NCBI RefSeq assembly: GCF_000341285.1
Contig: NW_005178434.1
Span: 105,964-169,963, forward strand
Source: Galdieria sulphuraria
Lineage: Eukaryota; Rhodophyta; Bangiophyceae; Galdieriales; Galdieriaceae
Length of the DNA stretch: 64,000 bases
Reading direction: 5' to 3'
A program made the position numbers and the translations under genes. Below, piece by piece: positions 11,078-22,205 of the stretch (within the stretch, counting starts at the first letter, position 1; every line of letters begins with the position of its first letter). The notes under the pieces were generated by a model. The model did not search any database and was not told the DNA's origin. It worked only from the letters and a program-made list of their open reading frames with translations.

Positions 11078-13015
11078 TTAAGATTCTGTTCGAGGTTTCA
11101 TAGCTGGAAACAACAATACTTCCTTAATATTATTATTATCAGTCAGAAACATCGTCAGACGATCAAGACCCATACCCCAACCAGCTGTTGGAGGAAGACC
11201 GTATTCCAAAGCAACACAAAAGTCCTCGTCATGTACCATCGCTTCTTCATCTCCTCCAGCTTTATCTTTTGCTGATTCAAGAAAACGTTGCCTCTGAACG
11301 GTAGGATTATTCAATTCTGTGTAAGCATTCACCAGCTCCTTTCCATTCACGAACAGTTCAAATCTTTCTGTTAGGCCTGGTATCTTTCGATGATATTTTG
11401 CCAAAGGACTCATTATCTCCGGATGATCACAAACAAAAGTGGGGTGAATACACTGTGGCTCAATAAACTCTCCAAATAACTTGTCCAACATTCGAGCAGT
11501 TGTTTTAGGTTCTGGACAAATGACATTCCTTTCAGAACAAATTTCAACAAGTCTGTTATGTGTTTCTGCGCTATCTAAAGGTCTTGGAAGCTTTTCTGAA
11601 AGATGTTCTTCCAAAGCATCCAACATGGATAGCCGCCGGAATGGTGGAGTGAAGTCAATCTTAATAGACTCCGACAAATCCTTCCCTTCTGGATGATATT
11701 CTATAACATAATCTCCTGTCAGTTCTTTCACCAGATTAGAGAGCATTCTCTCAGTAAAATTCATAAGGTCTTGATAGTCCCAATAAGCAGCATAAAATTC
11801 ACATGAAGTGAACTCTGGATTGTGTGTCATATCAATGCCTTCATTTCTGAAATTCTTACCGATTTCATACACCCTATCCAAACCTCCGACTACCAACATC
11901 TTTAAATATAGTTCAGGAGCTACTCTCATAAACATTTTCATATCCAATTCATTGTGAAATGTAACAAATGGCTTCGCAGTGGCTCCACCAGCAATAGTAT
12001 TCATCATAGGAGTTTCGACCTCTAGAAATCCATTTTCATTCAAAAACTGACGCACAAACTGAATGATTTTCGCACGCTTCGTAAAAGTATCTCTAGTTAT
12101 TTCAGCATTCATGATCAAGTCCAAGTATCTCTGTCTAAACCTTGTTTCTGGATCCTTCAAAGCAAACTTGGGCAACATACGCAAACATGGGGACAACAAC
12201 TGCACCTCAGTTGGAAATATACTTAATTCTCCCTTTTTCGACTTTCCAGCATATCCTTTTACGCCTACAATGTCACCTCTCCTAAGTAAGTTGTGTGTTG
12301 ACGTAAAGTTGTCCAAAGAGTCAGCGTGCCTTGCATCTGCCATAATCTGTACTTTGGCGCCATCTGCTCGCAAGTCATAGAAATATAGTTTGGAACTTGC
12401 TGATCTTTTGCTAATTATTCTTCCTGCTAAACTTTCCAAAATATCTGTTAAGTGTTCTCCAGCCTGCAAAGAACGGTATTTTTCGATATAATTCGGAATG
12501 CTGCAAGTGGTATGAAATTTATGCGGGTAAGGGTCCACACCATGCTCCCTCGCTTCTTCAATAAGCTTTGTGCGGAGTTTCAAATACTGAGTGGGGTCCA
12601 CTTCTTCATCATCTTGGTTTCTCTTGTCATTCGGCGCAATTTTTGCTTCACTCTCCCTCTTCTGAGACTTTTCTGCTTTCCTTTGTGCTTTTTCCAAACG
12701 CTTTTGCGCATTTTTACTAAGTGGCTTATTTTCGGCTTCTACTTCAGGTTCTTGTTCAGTCACATCTAAACCGTTCAAAGCTGAAGAAGTAACTGCGACG
12801 TCCTTGTCATTATTACCAGGATGGGATGAAAAGGACTGCATCCTTACGGAGAACGTCCTTGAAATACTTTTTAAAAAGGTGAGACACTGACGAGAGGCTA
12901 TATTTTTATGAAATATGGTTATTTCCGTATGAAATGCGCACCAATCAATCAATGGAAATGTGCCGACGAGAAAATAGAACAGAAAATTACATTTGTTTAT
13001 AAGAAACAATGACAT
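11078..13015 (-). CDS. KARS: Lysyl-tRNA synthetase, class II
   Basis: A single exon encoding 645 residues. It charges tRNA-Lys. An OB-fold anticodon-binding domain (about 150-290) precedes the class II catalytic core. [13 protein letters not shown] marks motif 1, [20 protein letters not shown] motif 2 and [13 protein letters not shown] motif 3. A Lys/Glu-rich helix at about 85-125 is the eukaryotic tRNA-binding extension. The frame begins with a hydrophobic stretch; Met59 (base 12841) is an alternative start that would give the cytosolic form, while the longer form may be imported into an organelle. Dual targeting from one gene is common for this enzyme (established for the family, inferred here). 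Its start lies only 5 bases after the stop codon of the thioredoxin-UBX gene. Confidence 0.96.
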   Translation of the reverse strand: MSLFLINKCNFLFYFLVGTFPLIDWCAFHTEITIFHKNIASRQCLTFLKSISRTFSVRMQSFSSHPGNNDKDVAVTSSALNGLDVTEQEPEVEAENKPLSKNAQKRLEKAQRKAEKSQKRESEAKIAPNDKRNQDDEEVDPTQYLKLRTKLIEEAREHGVDPYPHKFHTTCSIPNYIEKYRSLQAGEHLTDILESLAGRIISKRSASSKLYFYDLRADGAKVQIMADARHADSLDNFTSTHNLLRRGDIVGVKGYAGKSKKGELSIFPTEVQLLSPCLRMLPKFALKDPETRFRQRYLDLIMNAEITRDTFTKRAKIIQFVRQFLNENGFLEVETPMMNTIAGGATAKPFVTFHNELDMKMFMRVAPELYLKMLVVGGLDRVYEIGKNFRNEGIDMTHNPEFTSCEFYAAYWDYQDLMNFTERMLSNLVKELTGDYVIEYHPEGKDLSESIKIDFTPPFRRLSMLDALEEHLSEKLPRPLDSAETHNRLVEICSERNVICPEPKTTARMLDKLFGEFIEPQCIHPTFVCDHPEIMSPLAKYHRKIPGLTERFELFVNGKELVNAYTELNNPTVQRQRFLESAKDKAGGDEEAMVHDEDFCVALEYGLPPTAGWGMGLDRLTMFLTDNNNIKEVLLFPAMKPRTES

Positions 13016-13020
13016 TCGGA

Positions 13021-14315
13021 TTACTTTCGATTCACCAATAATAAACCTCGAGGAATAAGTTGTGCATCTTGCAAACTTAAAGAATCCAGTTCTGTTTCTG
13101 TAAACACTTTCCTCGGATAAGTCTGTGCTAAAGAAAAACGAGGAATATCAGGTCGATTCTTCGCCACAAAATCAGCAACTTCTCGCAACTTCATGTGAGG
13201 CTCAAACTCACTTTCAATTTTACTTCCATCAGGAAAACGTAGCTGTACAACTCCAGGACCTTGGTGACCTGTTGACTGACTAGCACCTGAGTTCACATTA
13301 GGCTTTGTATTTTGTTGTTGTGTCTCAGAATATGACGCTGAATTATTTCCACTACGAGCCAATCTTTCCTGTCGGTCTTGACGAAGTAATTCACGTAATC
13401 TTTCTCTTTCCTTTTGAGCTTCTATTTTCTCTTTTTGTAATTTTTCAACGTGAGCTTTCCTTTTTTGTTCTTCAAGTGCCGCCTTCGCCTCTGCCAACTC
13501 TTTACCAGTTTTCATACGGTTTCTCTCTTTCTCTATTTCAGCTTTCTTCTCCTCTTCTTGTCTCTTCTTCCGAACCCTTTCCAATGCCTCTTGTGCTCGA
13601 GCTCTTTTTTCTTCTTCCGAAAGAGAAGAACCCTTGAGTGTTTCTTTCATAGCCGCTTCCTCTTCTTCCAAAGGATGGTCAATATCTGGATCCTCCATAT
13701 GTTCAAATAACCAGTTCATAGCAGTTTCAACAGATTCGTGTTTGGTTCTGAGCAACGCTCTCTTTGCTCTAACTTCAGGAAATCCCATTTCCAATAGTTG
13801 CTTCAAATACTCCTCATTATAAAGTGGTTTGACCACGTTTGACGAAGATCTTTCCCCATTTGCCGACTGCTGAGTTCGACCCATGTTCCAGTTGATCGTG
13901 TTGCTGGATTCTCCACGACCTAAAACGTAACCCTCAGTTGATTCGACACTACTCATATGTTTCTTTATGAGATTCTCCAAAGTATTGGGATCAGCACCAA
14001 CTAGTTCGTCTACCTAGAAACAATATAAGGGTGTGGACGAGACAATCACAATAAACTTGCCTTTTTACTATTTTTATAAAAATGAAAAGTTGGCATGGCA
14101 GAGATACCACAAGATGAAGCAACATCTGAGGCTTGGTCCACGTCAATCTTTACAAAGACCACTTGGGGATATTTGGTTGCAAAGTTGTCAATGAAAGGTG
14201 CGACAAAGTGACAAGGTCCACACCATTGTGCAAAAAAGTCAACAACGACTAGCTTACTTGCTGCCTCTTTTAGGACTCTATCAAACTCCGAAAGGTTAGA
14301 AACTTGACGAACCAT
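13021..14315 (-). CDS. Thioredoxin-UBA-UBX fusion protein
   Basis: Two exons, 14061-14315 and 13021-14013, give 415 residues. Residues 1-103 are a complete thioredoxin with active site WCGPC at 31-35 and the cis-Pro region AMPTF. The splice completes the thioredoxin end ([20 protein letters not shown]), so the fusion is set by the exon junction, not by gene proximity. A UBA domain follows at about 149-191 ([16 protein letters not shown]), then a long Lys/Glu-rich coiled coil (about 200-300) and a UBX domain (about 337-415, containing [11 protein letters not shown]). The latter three have the order of UBXN1/SAKS1, which links ubiquitylated clients to p97/Cdc48. A redox role in ubiquitin-proteasome handling is inferred. 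The intron (14014-14060) begins with GC instead of GT. It is divergent from a Hul5-type ligase. Confidence 0.9.
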
Positions 14316-14432
14316 AACAACAAGGAGTAGAAAACAACACTAGTCCAAAATCGTGAATATCCTATGCTCCATACAAGCGTACTCTTAATGAATTTATTCC
14401 AGTCTTTATTTTGTGGTTTTGAACATTTTCCA
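14316..14432. promoter_or_regulatory. Short bidirectional promoter between two ubiquitin-system genes
   Basis: Only 117 bases separate the start codon of the thioredoxin-UBX gene (minus) from that of the HECT ligase (plus, taking ATG 14433). No core motif is evident. An in-frame ATG at 14364 would shorten it further. Confidence 0.55.
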
Positions 14433-17400
14433 ATGAACTTCTTTGATGGTCAAGTATACCGCCGAAAAGGTGTTAGTTTGCGTGGAAATAGTGGGAGACA
14501 AGTAAGAGAAGAGAAACTGAAAGGGAGAGTTTTTGAAGTTTCGTGAATAGGAAGATGGAAAGAGAATATTAGAGCGCGCTCGTGAAGAACGAGCTTTGAG
14601 GGAAAGACAGAGGTTGGAAGAGAAGAAAGCTGTTATTTTGCAAAGTTTTCTACGAGCAGGTTTACAGACAAAAAAAGCTAAAAAAGAGTTTGAACAAGAA
14701 CTGGATGAGTTGTTGAAACTGGGGAGTTGTTCGGTTTGGACTTTAGAAAATGACCTTTTGATTACCAGAGCTATTCGATTGTTTCTATTTACTGTGCGAG
14801 GATATGATATTTATGGACTTTCTTCACAAAATTATGAGAGGCTATGTAGCTTATGTAAGATTTTATTGAAGTGGTTGACCTGTTTTCAAGCGAAACCATA
14901 TTTGGAAAACGGCTATGAGCAACGTGCTTCCCATGTTTTGCATATTACTTCACTATTAGGAAAATTGTACGCTGTATGTATATATGTATTCAGTAGGAAC
15001 AATAGCACAACTGAAGGGTTGGAGAAATCGGTAGGAAATCCAGTCTTAGAGTTTTGTAAAGTTGCCACGACACTGGAAGTTTTTGCCGCCAAGAGTGTTG
15101 GAGAGTTGTTGGATTGTTCTTTAAAGCATGGAGTTTATGAAAGTTTCCGTATTTGGCTATTGCATGTATTGGAACTGGTTCCCCACAGAATAGAAGTGCT
15201 TACTATGTTGTTTCGTCTTCTGTTGGAGCCTCTGAAGACTTCTTTTGCTACTCATACTAATCATCGTATGGTTATTTTTGGTCAATTATTTTCTATCTCG
15301 AAGCTTTTATCTTCATTACCGGATAGCCTCGCCTATTATTTGATCCGTAGTTTGGGGATAGAAGAAATAATATCTCAGCTATCGCGAGACGAAAGATTAT
15401 TGACTGAAGTGTTATCAAAGTATTTCTATTCTTCACGTCAAGTGGTAGGATTATTGGATAATTTAATTTACATAATGGAGCACCTGCTAGAATCATCGCA
15501 TAAGGAAGATATTTCCTTCATGGCATCTTACGTTATTTTATTGAGCTCTTGTACGAGCACCTTGCAGAATGATAAAATATTCATGAATAGAGAAGAAAAG
15601 GGCCAGAAACAGAAGAACATGGAAGGCAGTATAGGAATGGATGAAATGTATTCTCTGTACCAGCAAGTGCTTAACAGCATGAAGTCGTTCTTTAAAATAG
15701 AAAATATACGAAATCTTTTTAGGACTCTTTTATGCGAAGCTGATTCGATTCAGAACTCTACTATAATTCGCTTGAGCAATTTTATGTGGCACTTTGCACG
15801 CATGGATGTTGGTTTAGAACATAATCTCATTACTGCCTTGGCTTTTTGGCCTGCTCGAGAAGATCAGGAACATGTATTGGTGAAATTGTGGTCTCTTTGT
15901 TCGTTGGAACAAAATTTAGAGTTGTTCTCTAGTAACAATTATACACTTGGAGAAAGAAGCGTACCTTTTACACTTTTCTGTAGAGCTTTCACGCGTTTAG
16001 TTTATTTTCAAGATAATGAAGAATTTTATCAACGACAAAAGCCTTTCTCTTTGGAAAAGGTCCGTACCATTGCTTCTCTTGTGAAACAAGTTCTCTTTAG
16101 AGCTTTATGGTCTCCAGCAGGTTCAGTGAATCCATCACCTAATCCTGCCTTTGTTTTTAACAATGTTGATGGAGCATTGGAAGCAGCTGCACGGCTTTTA
16201 GCTGTTTTACGCTCGAGAGATTCGAAACAGCGTTTTGCAAAGGAAGGCTTTTGGGAAACTGGCGGTGGAATATTTGTTTCTGATACTTTTATTGTTGATG
16301 CAGCAAAGTCAGTCATGGAATTGGAATATGCCAACGAAGATAGAAGTTGGTTTGAACAGATGGACGAAGGCTCATTCCCTTCGAGAAATTATGGTTCTAT
16401 GAAGAGAAATATAAACGTGCTTCAACTTTCAAATGCTGCGCGGAATATTCTACGCTTAGCACCGTTCATGATTCCTTTTGAAAGCAGGTTGAAAATATTT
16501 CATTACTGGATTCAAAAGGAGAAGGAGCAAGTCGACTTAAGCGTTCATGGATTTTTTGGAGTGTTTGAGCAGTCGGGCACGTGGGTTACTATCAGAAGAG
16601 ATTTTATCGTGGAAGATGCATTTGCTGCTTTAAACTCTATGCGCGATCGATTGAAGCAAACGATAAGATTGAAGTTCATCGATACTCATGGATTAGAAGA
16701 AGCGGGAATTGATGGAGGCGGTGTTTTTAAGGAGTTTATGCATCAACTTATTGCTCAAGCACTTTCACCTTCACTATATGGGTTATTTAGAGCTACTTCT
16801 GAAGGGAAGCTGTATCCGAATCCAGCTAGTCACGTGTTGGTTGGTCCTATTCACTTGGAAATGTTTGAGTTCCTTGGAAGAATGTTGGGCAAGGCAATAT
16901 TTGATCGTATTTTGGTCGATTTGCCACTTGCTACTTTTTTCTTATCCAAACTTTTGGGAGAACCCAATTATACGGATGACTTGGAAAGTTTGGACCCGGA
17001 AATGTATAAGAATTTGATGTATTTAAAGGTAAGATCAAATACTTTGTTCTCATTGGGATACTTATCTGCTGGTTGTTAGCATTGTGATAGCAAAACAGTA
17101 GAAGAAATGAATTTGACATTTACTATAATGGATAATGAATATGAAGGTGGTAAAGAGGTTGCTCTAATACCGAATGGGCAGGATATATCAGTAACTGCTG
17201 AAAATAGAATAGAGTATATTAATCGTGTTGCACATTATCGAATGAATGTTCAAATCAAACAACAGTGTGACGCATTCCTAAGAGGTCTTTGTGATGTTGT
17301 CAGTCGACAGTGGATTCGAATTTTTTCACCTCATGAAATGCAGTTGTTGATTTCCGGGGTAACTGAAAAGCTCAATGTCATAGATTTGAAACGATATTGC

Positions 17401-17712
17401 CACTATAGTGGTGGTTATCATGAAAATCATCGAGTTATCAGTTGGTTTTGGGAGGTTTTCGAAGAACTATCGTCTGAGAAACAAGCCAACTTGTTACAGT
17501 TTGTTACCTCTTCTCCTCGAGCTCCTCTTTTAGGTTTTCGTTATTTGGATCCAGCGTTTACTATTCATCGAGCAGAAGCTGATGATTCACGTCTTCCAAC
17601 TGCATCAACTTGTATGAACCTTTTAAAGTTGCCAGAATATAGCTCGAAAGAAGTCCTTAAGAACAAACTGCTGTATGCTATTCAAACTCACACTGGTTTC
17701 GATTTGTCATAA
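14433..17712 (+). CDS. HECT E3 ubiquitin ligase, UBE3C/Hul5/UPL6-7 type
   Basis: Three exons, 14433-14501, 14551-17028 and 17080-17712, give 1059 residues. The first exon encodes the MNFFDGQVYRRKGVSL start typical of UBE3C/Hul5, followed by an IQ-like helix (KKAVILQSFLRAG). The C-terminal HECT domain covers about 720-1059 and contains GIDGGGVFKEF, FEFLGRMLGKAIF and the catalytic Cys at about 1027 in LPTASTCMNLL. In yeast and animals this family binds the proteasome and extends ubiquitin chains on stalled substrates (established); that role is inferred here. Introns are 49 and 51 bases. An in-frame upstream ATG at 14364 exists, but 14433 fits the family. The gene converges on the CCT gene, 100 bases away. 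Confidence 0.93.
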
Positions 17713-17812
17713 GTAGTGAAGTAGGGAAGTAACATAGGAGAGAGAAACCCTACAATTTAATAGCATTTTAGCTTTAAAAACTTAGCTATGGAAACAAGAC
17801 GATATAGAAATA

Positions 17813-18921
17813 TCAAGGAAAATATTGCCAAGGTGGAGGATAATCCGAAGCATCCGTAGCAAATATATAACTGCAATCAACGACATGTCGTTCTCGACCC
17901 GTTCCATCCAATTTTCTATGATGAGATGAACAAAATCTAGGAGAAACAAACGCTTCTCTCTTCTGTTGCAAAAAAGACTCAAAGGACGCGGTATGTTCTG
18001 AAGAACACTGTTCTCTTGTAGACTCAACGGACCCACCAGTTGGCTGCTGACTTTGAAGAATTCGGTTCTCTTCGTCTTTGCGGATAAAACGCCCTCGTGG
18101 GCCTCGAATTCTTCTTTCTGCAAGCTGTTTTCTCATTTGGTATTTAACTATGCGACTGGAGTTGCGGCGTCTTTTTTTCTCCCGGTATTTTTTTATGCTT
18201 TCGCATCGCCTTTGTCTTGTTTCTTGTGCTCTGTTGACAGCATACGCATGGTATTGTGCTAGAATAGTGAAGAAATCGGAAGAAAGAGGAGCTTGTGGAT
18301 ACGAGGGCAGATTTTGTATTCCGGGAAAGTTCCATGATTGATGTGGATAGCAGTACTAGAATAGGGTGTTTACGCGCGACGTTTTCGGATTGAACGTTGT
18401 AACTTACCCGAGATGGCATTGCAACTAACTGGGACGGTCGCCATTCTTCGATAGTCTCTTCTAGTCCTGGACTGTTGGTGGCTGGTGTGTGCTCATAACT
18501 TCTTTCTTCGGAAGATCCTGCATGCAAATTTCTCCGCGAATAGTTTGGATTATTCTCATATAGATGGCTTGTGTCATGTAGTGAAAATGTTCCAACCCGA
18601 AAATGATGATGACCCCGTGTAGGAGTTTCATGTTGTCGAGACTAGCAAAGAAAAGTTACAAATATGCGAAAAAACCGGAACCCCGTAAACTTACAGATTC
18701 ACCTTGACTTTGTTCCTGTAACTGACGTTCGTCAAACATTTGCTGTTTCATAAAGACGATATAAAGTGGTCATTATTAACAGAAAAAGCTACCTGTACAA
18801 GATTGGAACCTAAAAACACCGTTGTTTCTACTGAATGACCCCCTTCTTTCACTATACAGAATATCCTAGAATGTGCACAAACTGACACTAAATTTTGTAT
18901 CATATGTCCACATATAAACAT
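17813..18921 (-). CDS. CCT-motif protein, plant-type transcriptional regulator
   Basis: Four exons rebuilt by hand: 18793-18921, 18695-18742, 18408-18641 and 17813-18355, with introns of 50, 53 and 52 bases, give 317 residues. The only domain is a CCT motif at about 186-229: KKYREKKRRRNSSRIVKYQM leads to RKQLAERRIRGPRGRF, matching the pattern of CONSTANS, TOC1 and other plant regulators. No B-box or receiver domain is visible. CCT motifs mediate nuclear targeting and NF-Y or DNA contact in plants (established); the target here is unknown. Ser, Gln and Pro-rich regions flank it. The start ATG at 18921 is the first in frame, but an upstream exon cannot be ruled out because the frame continues to a possible acceptor near 18959. 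Confidence 0.8.
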
Positions 18922-19014
18922 CTCAGTTGCTGCTACTGTGGAGGAGAAGGATCCGTCATCTGTCAAATAGAAAAATGCTAAGATGACATGGCGCCATTTC
19001 GATTTGGCATTTTT

Positions 19015-20379
19015 CTAAACATCAGACTTTCGAAGAGTACTTTGTTCATTCAACCGACTACAAACATAATCTATATTCAGGCTTTCTTCCTTTATGAATG
19101 CCTCCATAATCTTTGCGAACCTAGTATTGGTGAAATAATGTAGAGAGTGTACTATTTCTGGATTGAAACCACGCACAAACTTGAAGTCTCCTCCTCCAGC
19201 TCCTGGTTCAACTGACTGCAAGCCTTTTTCTATACAGTATTCGATGGGTTTATAATAACAGGTTTCGAAATGCAATCCTGAAACTTGCTCCAAGCACCCC
19301 CAATATCTTCCATGAAATCGACCGTTTTTGATCATGTTGAAGGTTCCAGCTATGAGTTTGTCATCACGGTATGCTACAATGAAACATAGGTATTTTCTAT
19401 AATTTTCTGCAAGGTATTGAAAAAATGATGGACTTAGATAGAGTCTCCCATAAAAGAATCGGTCTATTGTGCTTTTATACAACTGATACATTTGACTAAA
19501 CAATTCAGAGGGAATTTGATGAGCCAACAAAACTTGTAGACGAATGTTCTCCTCATCATATATTCTTCTTCTTTCACGTTTGACCTGAATTCTTTTTTTG
19601 CTTTTCATCATTTGCAGAAACTCATCAAAATTATGAAAAGGACGACCATTGCAATCATTTCGAAAGTGATATTGTATACTTTTCCTATGCAAAAAGCCAT
19701 GCCGTGTGAATATGGACACTTCGTCATCTGCCACGAAATTTAAGTTGATTGATGCTATCGATAATTCACTGACCAAGTCTTTCAAACATTCAGCCATTTG
19801 AGACAAGAGATAAGGTCTCTGCATTTCAGATATTGTCAGGATTCGTCTTGAAGTAACTGGAGTAAAAGGCACCATGCTTATCAATTTAGGATAATATTTC
19901 AGCGACAATGAGGAAGCAACGTCTTGCCATACATAGTCGAATATGAATTCTCCAAAGGAATGTGTTTTTACATAAAGTGGAAGGACTGCATAAATAGTTT
20001 TCGAGTTTGGGTCTTCAAGCAATAGATGTAAAGGTTGCCACCCTACCTGTTCAGAAACACAACCACACTTTTCTAAGCCAAAGAGCCATTCATATTCAGT
20101 GAACGGACATGAATCCTCGGATATCAGCTGATTCCACTGTTCTGGTCTAACTTGTTCCATACTTTTGATCAACCTGGGAACAAGAGTTGGCAGTGGTCTT
20201 TCCAAGTGACCTGTGGACGCCAGAGGTTCTTTTTCCAAGCAGGTGATATATCGATTGGGACTACACACAAAAAACTTGCTGCAACAACGACTGTCTTTCC
20301 GGTTCTCCTTGAGGTACTGGAAAAGCTTGTATTTTGTATGGGTAGAAACGGAGTGGCAAAGTAGCCAGCAGAGTTGCAT
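19015..20379 (-). CDS. FemAB-like/DUF482 acyltransferase-fold protein
   Basis: A 454-residue single-exon protein. From about residue 85 it matches the DUF482 family (peptidoglycan biosynthesis/recognition, GNAT-like fold) found in proteobacteria and plants: QWNQLISEDSCPFTEYEWL, VWQDVASSLSLKYYPKLIS, SMVPFTPVTSRRIL, MKSKKRIQVKRERRRI and VEPGAGGGDFKFVRGF. The family is related to FemAB aminoacyltransferases, but its substrate in eukaryotes is unknown. The N-terminal 80 residues are Cys/Ser/basic-rich and may be a transit peptide. The first in-frame ATG is at 20379; the frame opens slightly earlier at a GTG. It ends 93 bases upstream of the CCT gene start, in the same orientation. Confidence 0.82.
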   Translation of the reverse strand: MQLCWLLCHSVSTHTKYKLFQYLKENRKDSRCCSKFFVCSPNRYITCLEKEPLASTGHLERPLPTLVPRLIKSMEQVRPEQWNQLISEDSCPFTEYEWLFGLEKCGCVSEQVGWQPLHLLLEDPNSKTIYAVLPLYVKTHSFGEFIFDYVWQDVASSLSLKYYPKLISMVPFTPVTSRRILTISEMQRPYLLSQMAECLKDLVSELSIASINLNFVADDEVSIFTRHGFLHRKSIQYHFRNDCNGRPFHNFDEFLQMMKSKKRIQVKRERRRIYDEENIRLQVLLAHQIPSELFSQMYQLYKSTIDRFFYGRLYLSPSFFQYLAENYRKYLCFIVAYRDDKLIAGTFNMIKNGRFHGRYWGCLEQVSGLHFETCYYKPIEYCIEKGLQSVEPGAGGGDFKFVRGFNPEIVHSLHYFTNTRFAKIMEAFIKEESLNIDYVCSRLNEQSTLRKSDV

Positions 20380-20960
20380 AGTTCTTGATATCACAACAAT
20401 GGTTAGGAAAGAAACCCAATTTGCCTCTTGTCACTTTAGAGGAGATTAGAAATGATCTATTCAATATCATTCACTCCTAACAAATAGATCAAGTAATCCA
20501 AAGTGAAAACAGCTTTTATAGTTGTATTAAATGGTGAAATTTTCAATCAGACACCTTTCGCTTCCTTACAAAGTGAACACGCGTACACGATGTCATACAA
20601 TCCTTATATATCATGTTACTCGACTGTACGCAAAAATGTTATCTTTAGCCAAGATAAAATATAGCATTCATAATGTTTTCTTAGTTGGAGTTTATCTATA
20701 AAATGTGATGATGAGGAATTTGAAGAGCTGAACATCTCTCAAGAAAAGTATCCACACATCATTTATCCAAAAATGAGTAAAATGAAGCTTGGTTCCATGA
20801 CGAAAACCAAAGAATGCTCATCCAACTATAATATTCACAATAGTCATTTAGGAATCTTTTACTTTCAAGATAGCTCCTTGTTGGGTTTTGTGACTCAAAG
20901 TCTTTAAGCCTATAAAGTCATCGTTCGATTCCCACAGACTTTCTCATACTAGAGCGATTC
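20380..20960. other. Divergent intergenic region, possible first exon of the hydroxylase gene
   Basis: This region lies between the FemAB-like start and the first clear coding part of the AlkB gene. A 44-codon open frame (20773-20907) begins with ATG. Splicing from about 20889 to either 20943 or 20958 would place it in frame with AlkB. The donor (GTTTTG) is poor, so this remains a proposal. Confidence 0.35.
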
Positions 20961-22198
20961 GTGGCAATTAGATCATCCCACAGAGAGAAGCTGGTCAATT
21001 TCAACTTTTATGTATTGTCATTGAACATTGCCCGTTTTGTGTTTCTAATGTACCCTCCTTATGTTTATTATATAGCTTATGCTGGACCCTTTTGTACTTT
21101 TATGAGTCTTAACTACAACTCTAGTTTCGGAAAATGGTGTTCGATAGGATATGTTTTTATTATGGTTCCTTTAATGGATTTCTTGTTGGGTAATTATATA
21201 CTTTGCTCTTCAGCATCACTAGTCATAGGGTAGTAGGTGAAGATATGAATAACCCTACAGAACAGGAAGAAGAATATTTTGCAACCAGTTTTCAATACAG
21301 ACTGCCTTTACTATTATGGCTTCCAGTGGAGTTTCTTCTCATTACCAAAGGAGCTATTGTAGTCAGCAGCTCTTGTAGCTGGACTTGTTGGTTAACCAGC
21401 ACGATATCTGTAGGTCTCATGAGCGGTGTGGGAATTACCTGCGCACATGAGTTGGGTCATAAGACTTCTATCACCTGTTCTTTATTTTCAAAGAGTTTAT
21501 TATTGTTAGCTTGCTTTGGTTGTTTCACTATTGAACACAATTATGGACATCATAAGAATGTTGGTACTGAAGAAGATCCGGTAAGCTTATTTCCATTCCA
21601 TTTTGGAGGAAAGAATTGAGCGAGTTTTAAGACAACAGCCAAATACAATGAGTCTTTTTACCGTTTTGTGTTCCGTGCCATATATGGTGTTGTGAGAGAT
21701 GCTTGGAAAATCCAAGTCAAGGCATTAAGACGTAGGGGTTATTCTGGCGTTGAACTTGTACTGAGAAATGAAGTTTTCCAAGATACTTGTTGCAGTTTGG
21801 GCATTGGCTTTACTTATTGCTTGTTGTTTGGAAAGAAGGCCATGATTTTCTTTTTTGCACAGACAGTTATTGCTGTTTCTTTATTGCAACTTGTCAATTA
21901 CATCGAACATTATGGTTTGGTACGACGAAAGCTTTCCAATGGAACATACGAGCCGGTGAATATATGTCATTCATGGGATGCTCCTCATAAGTTTACCAAT
22001 TTTTCTCAGTTCAAGTTACAACGACATTCTGATCATCACAAGGATCCTTTGCGACCATATCAGTTACTGAGAACATGGGAACCAACTCCAAAGCTTCCTT
22101 ATGGCTATCCAACTATGATTGTAATAGCACTTGTTCCTTTTGTCTTTTTTCGATTGATGAATCGTTTGGTTCCTCGTTATGAGTCGAGTCTGACATAA
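20961..22198 (+). CDS. alkB: AlkB-type alkane 1-monooxygenase (membrane di-iron hydroxylase)
   Basis: Exons ?-21189, 21237-21580 and 21632-22198 encode at least 379 residues of an integral-membrane non-haem di-iron hydroxylase, which hydroxylates the terminal carbon of alkanes or fatty acyl chains in bacteria. The splices restore FLLGEDMNNP and EEDPTTAKYNESFYRF. All histidine boxes are present: AHELGHK, EHNYGHHK, the NYIEHYG signature and LQRHSDHHKDP. Several hydrophobic segments precede them. The start is unresolved: the frame opens at 20961 without an ATG, the first internal ATG is at 21048, and a small first exon may start at 20773. Electrons would need a rubredoxin or ferredoxin, not found here. 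Close likeness to bacterial AlkB suggests ancient transfer. The stop lies 7 bases before the next gene's ATG. Confidence 0.88.
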
Positions 22199-22205
22199 TA
22201 GAATA

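Noticed and set aside
18581-18610. An apparent frameshift in CCT exon 3
   Set aside because: It came from miscounting an A run; on recount the exon is 234 bases and in frame.
20911-20943. A GTTCGATTCC string resembling a tRNA T-loop
   Set aside because: The flanking five-base stems do not pair and no anticodon or acceptor arms could be drawn.
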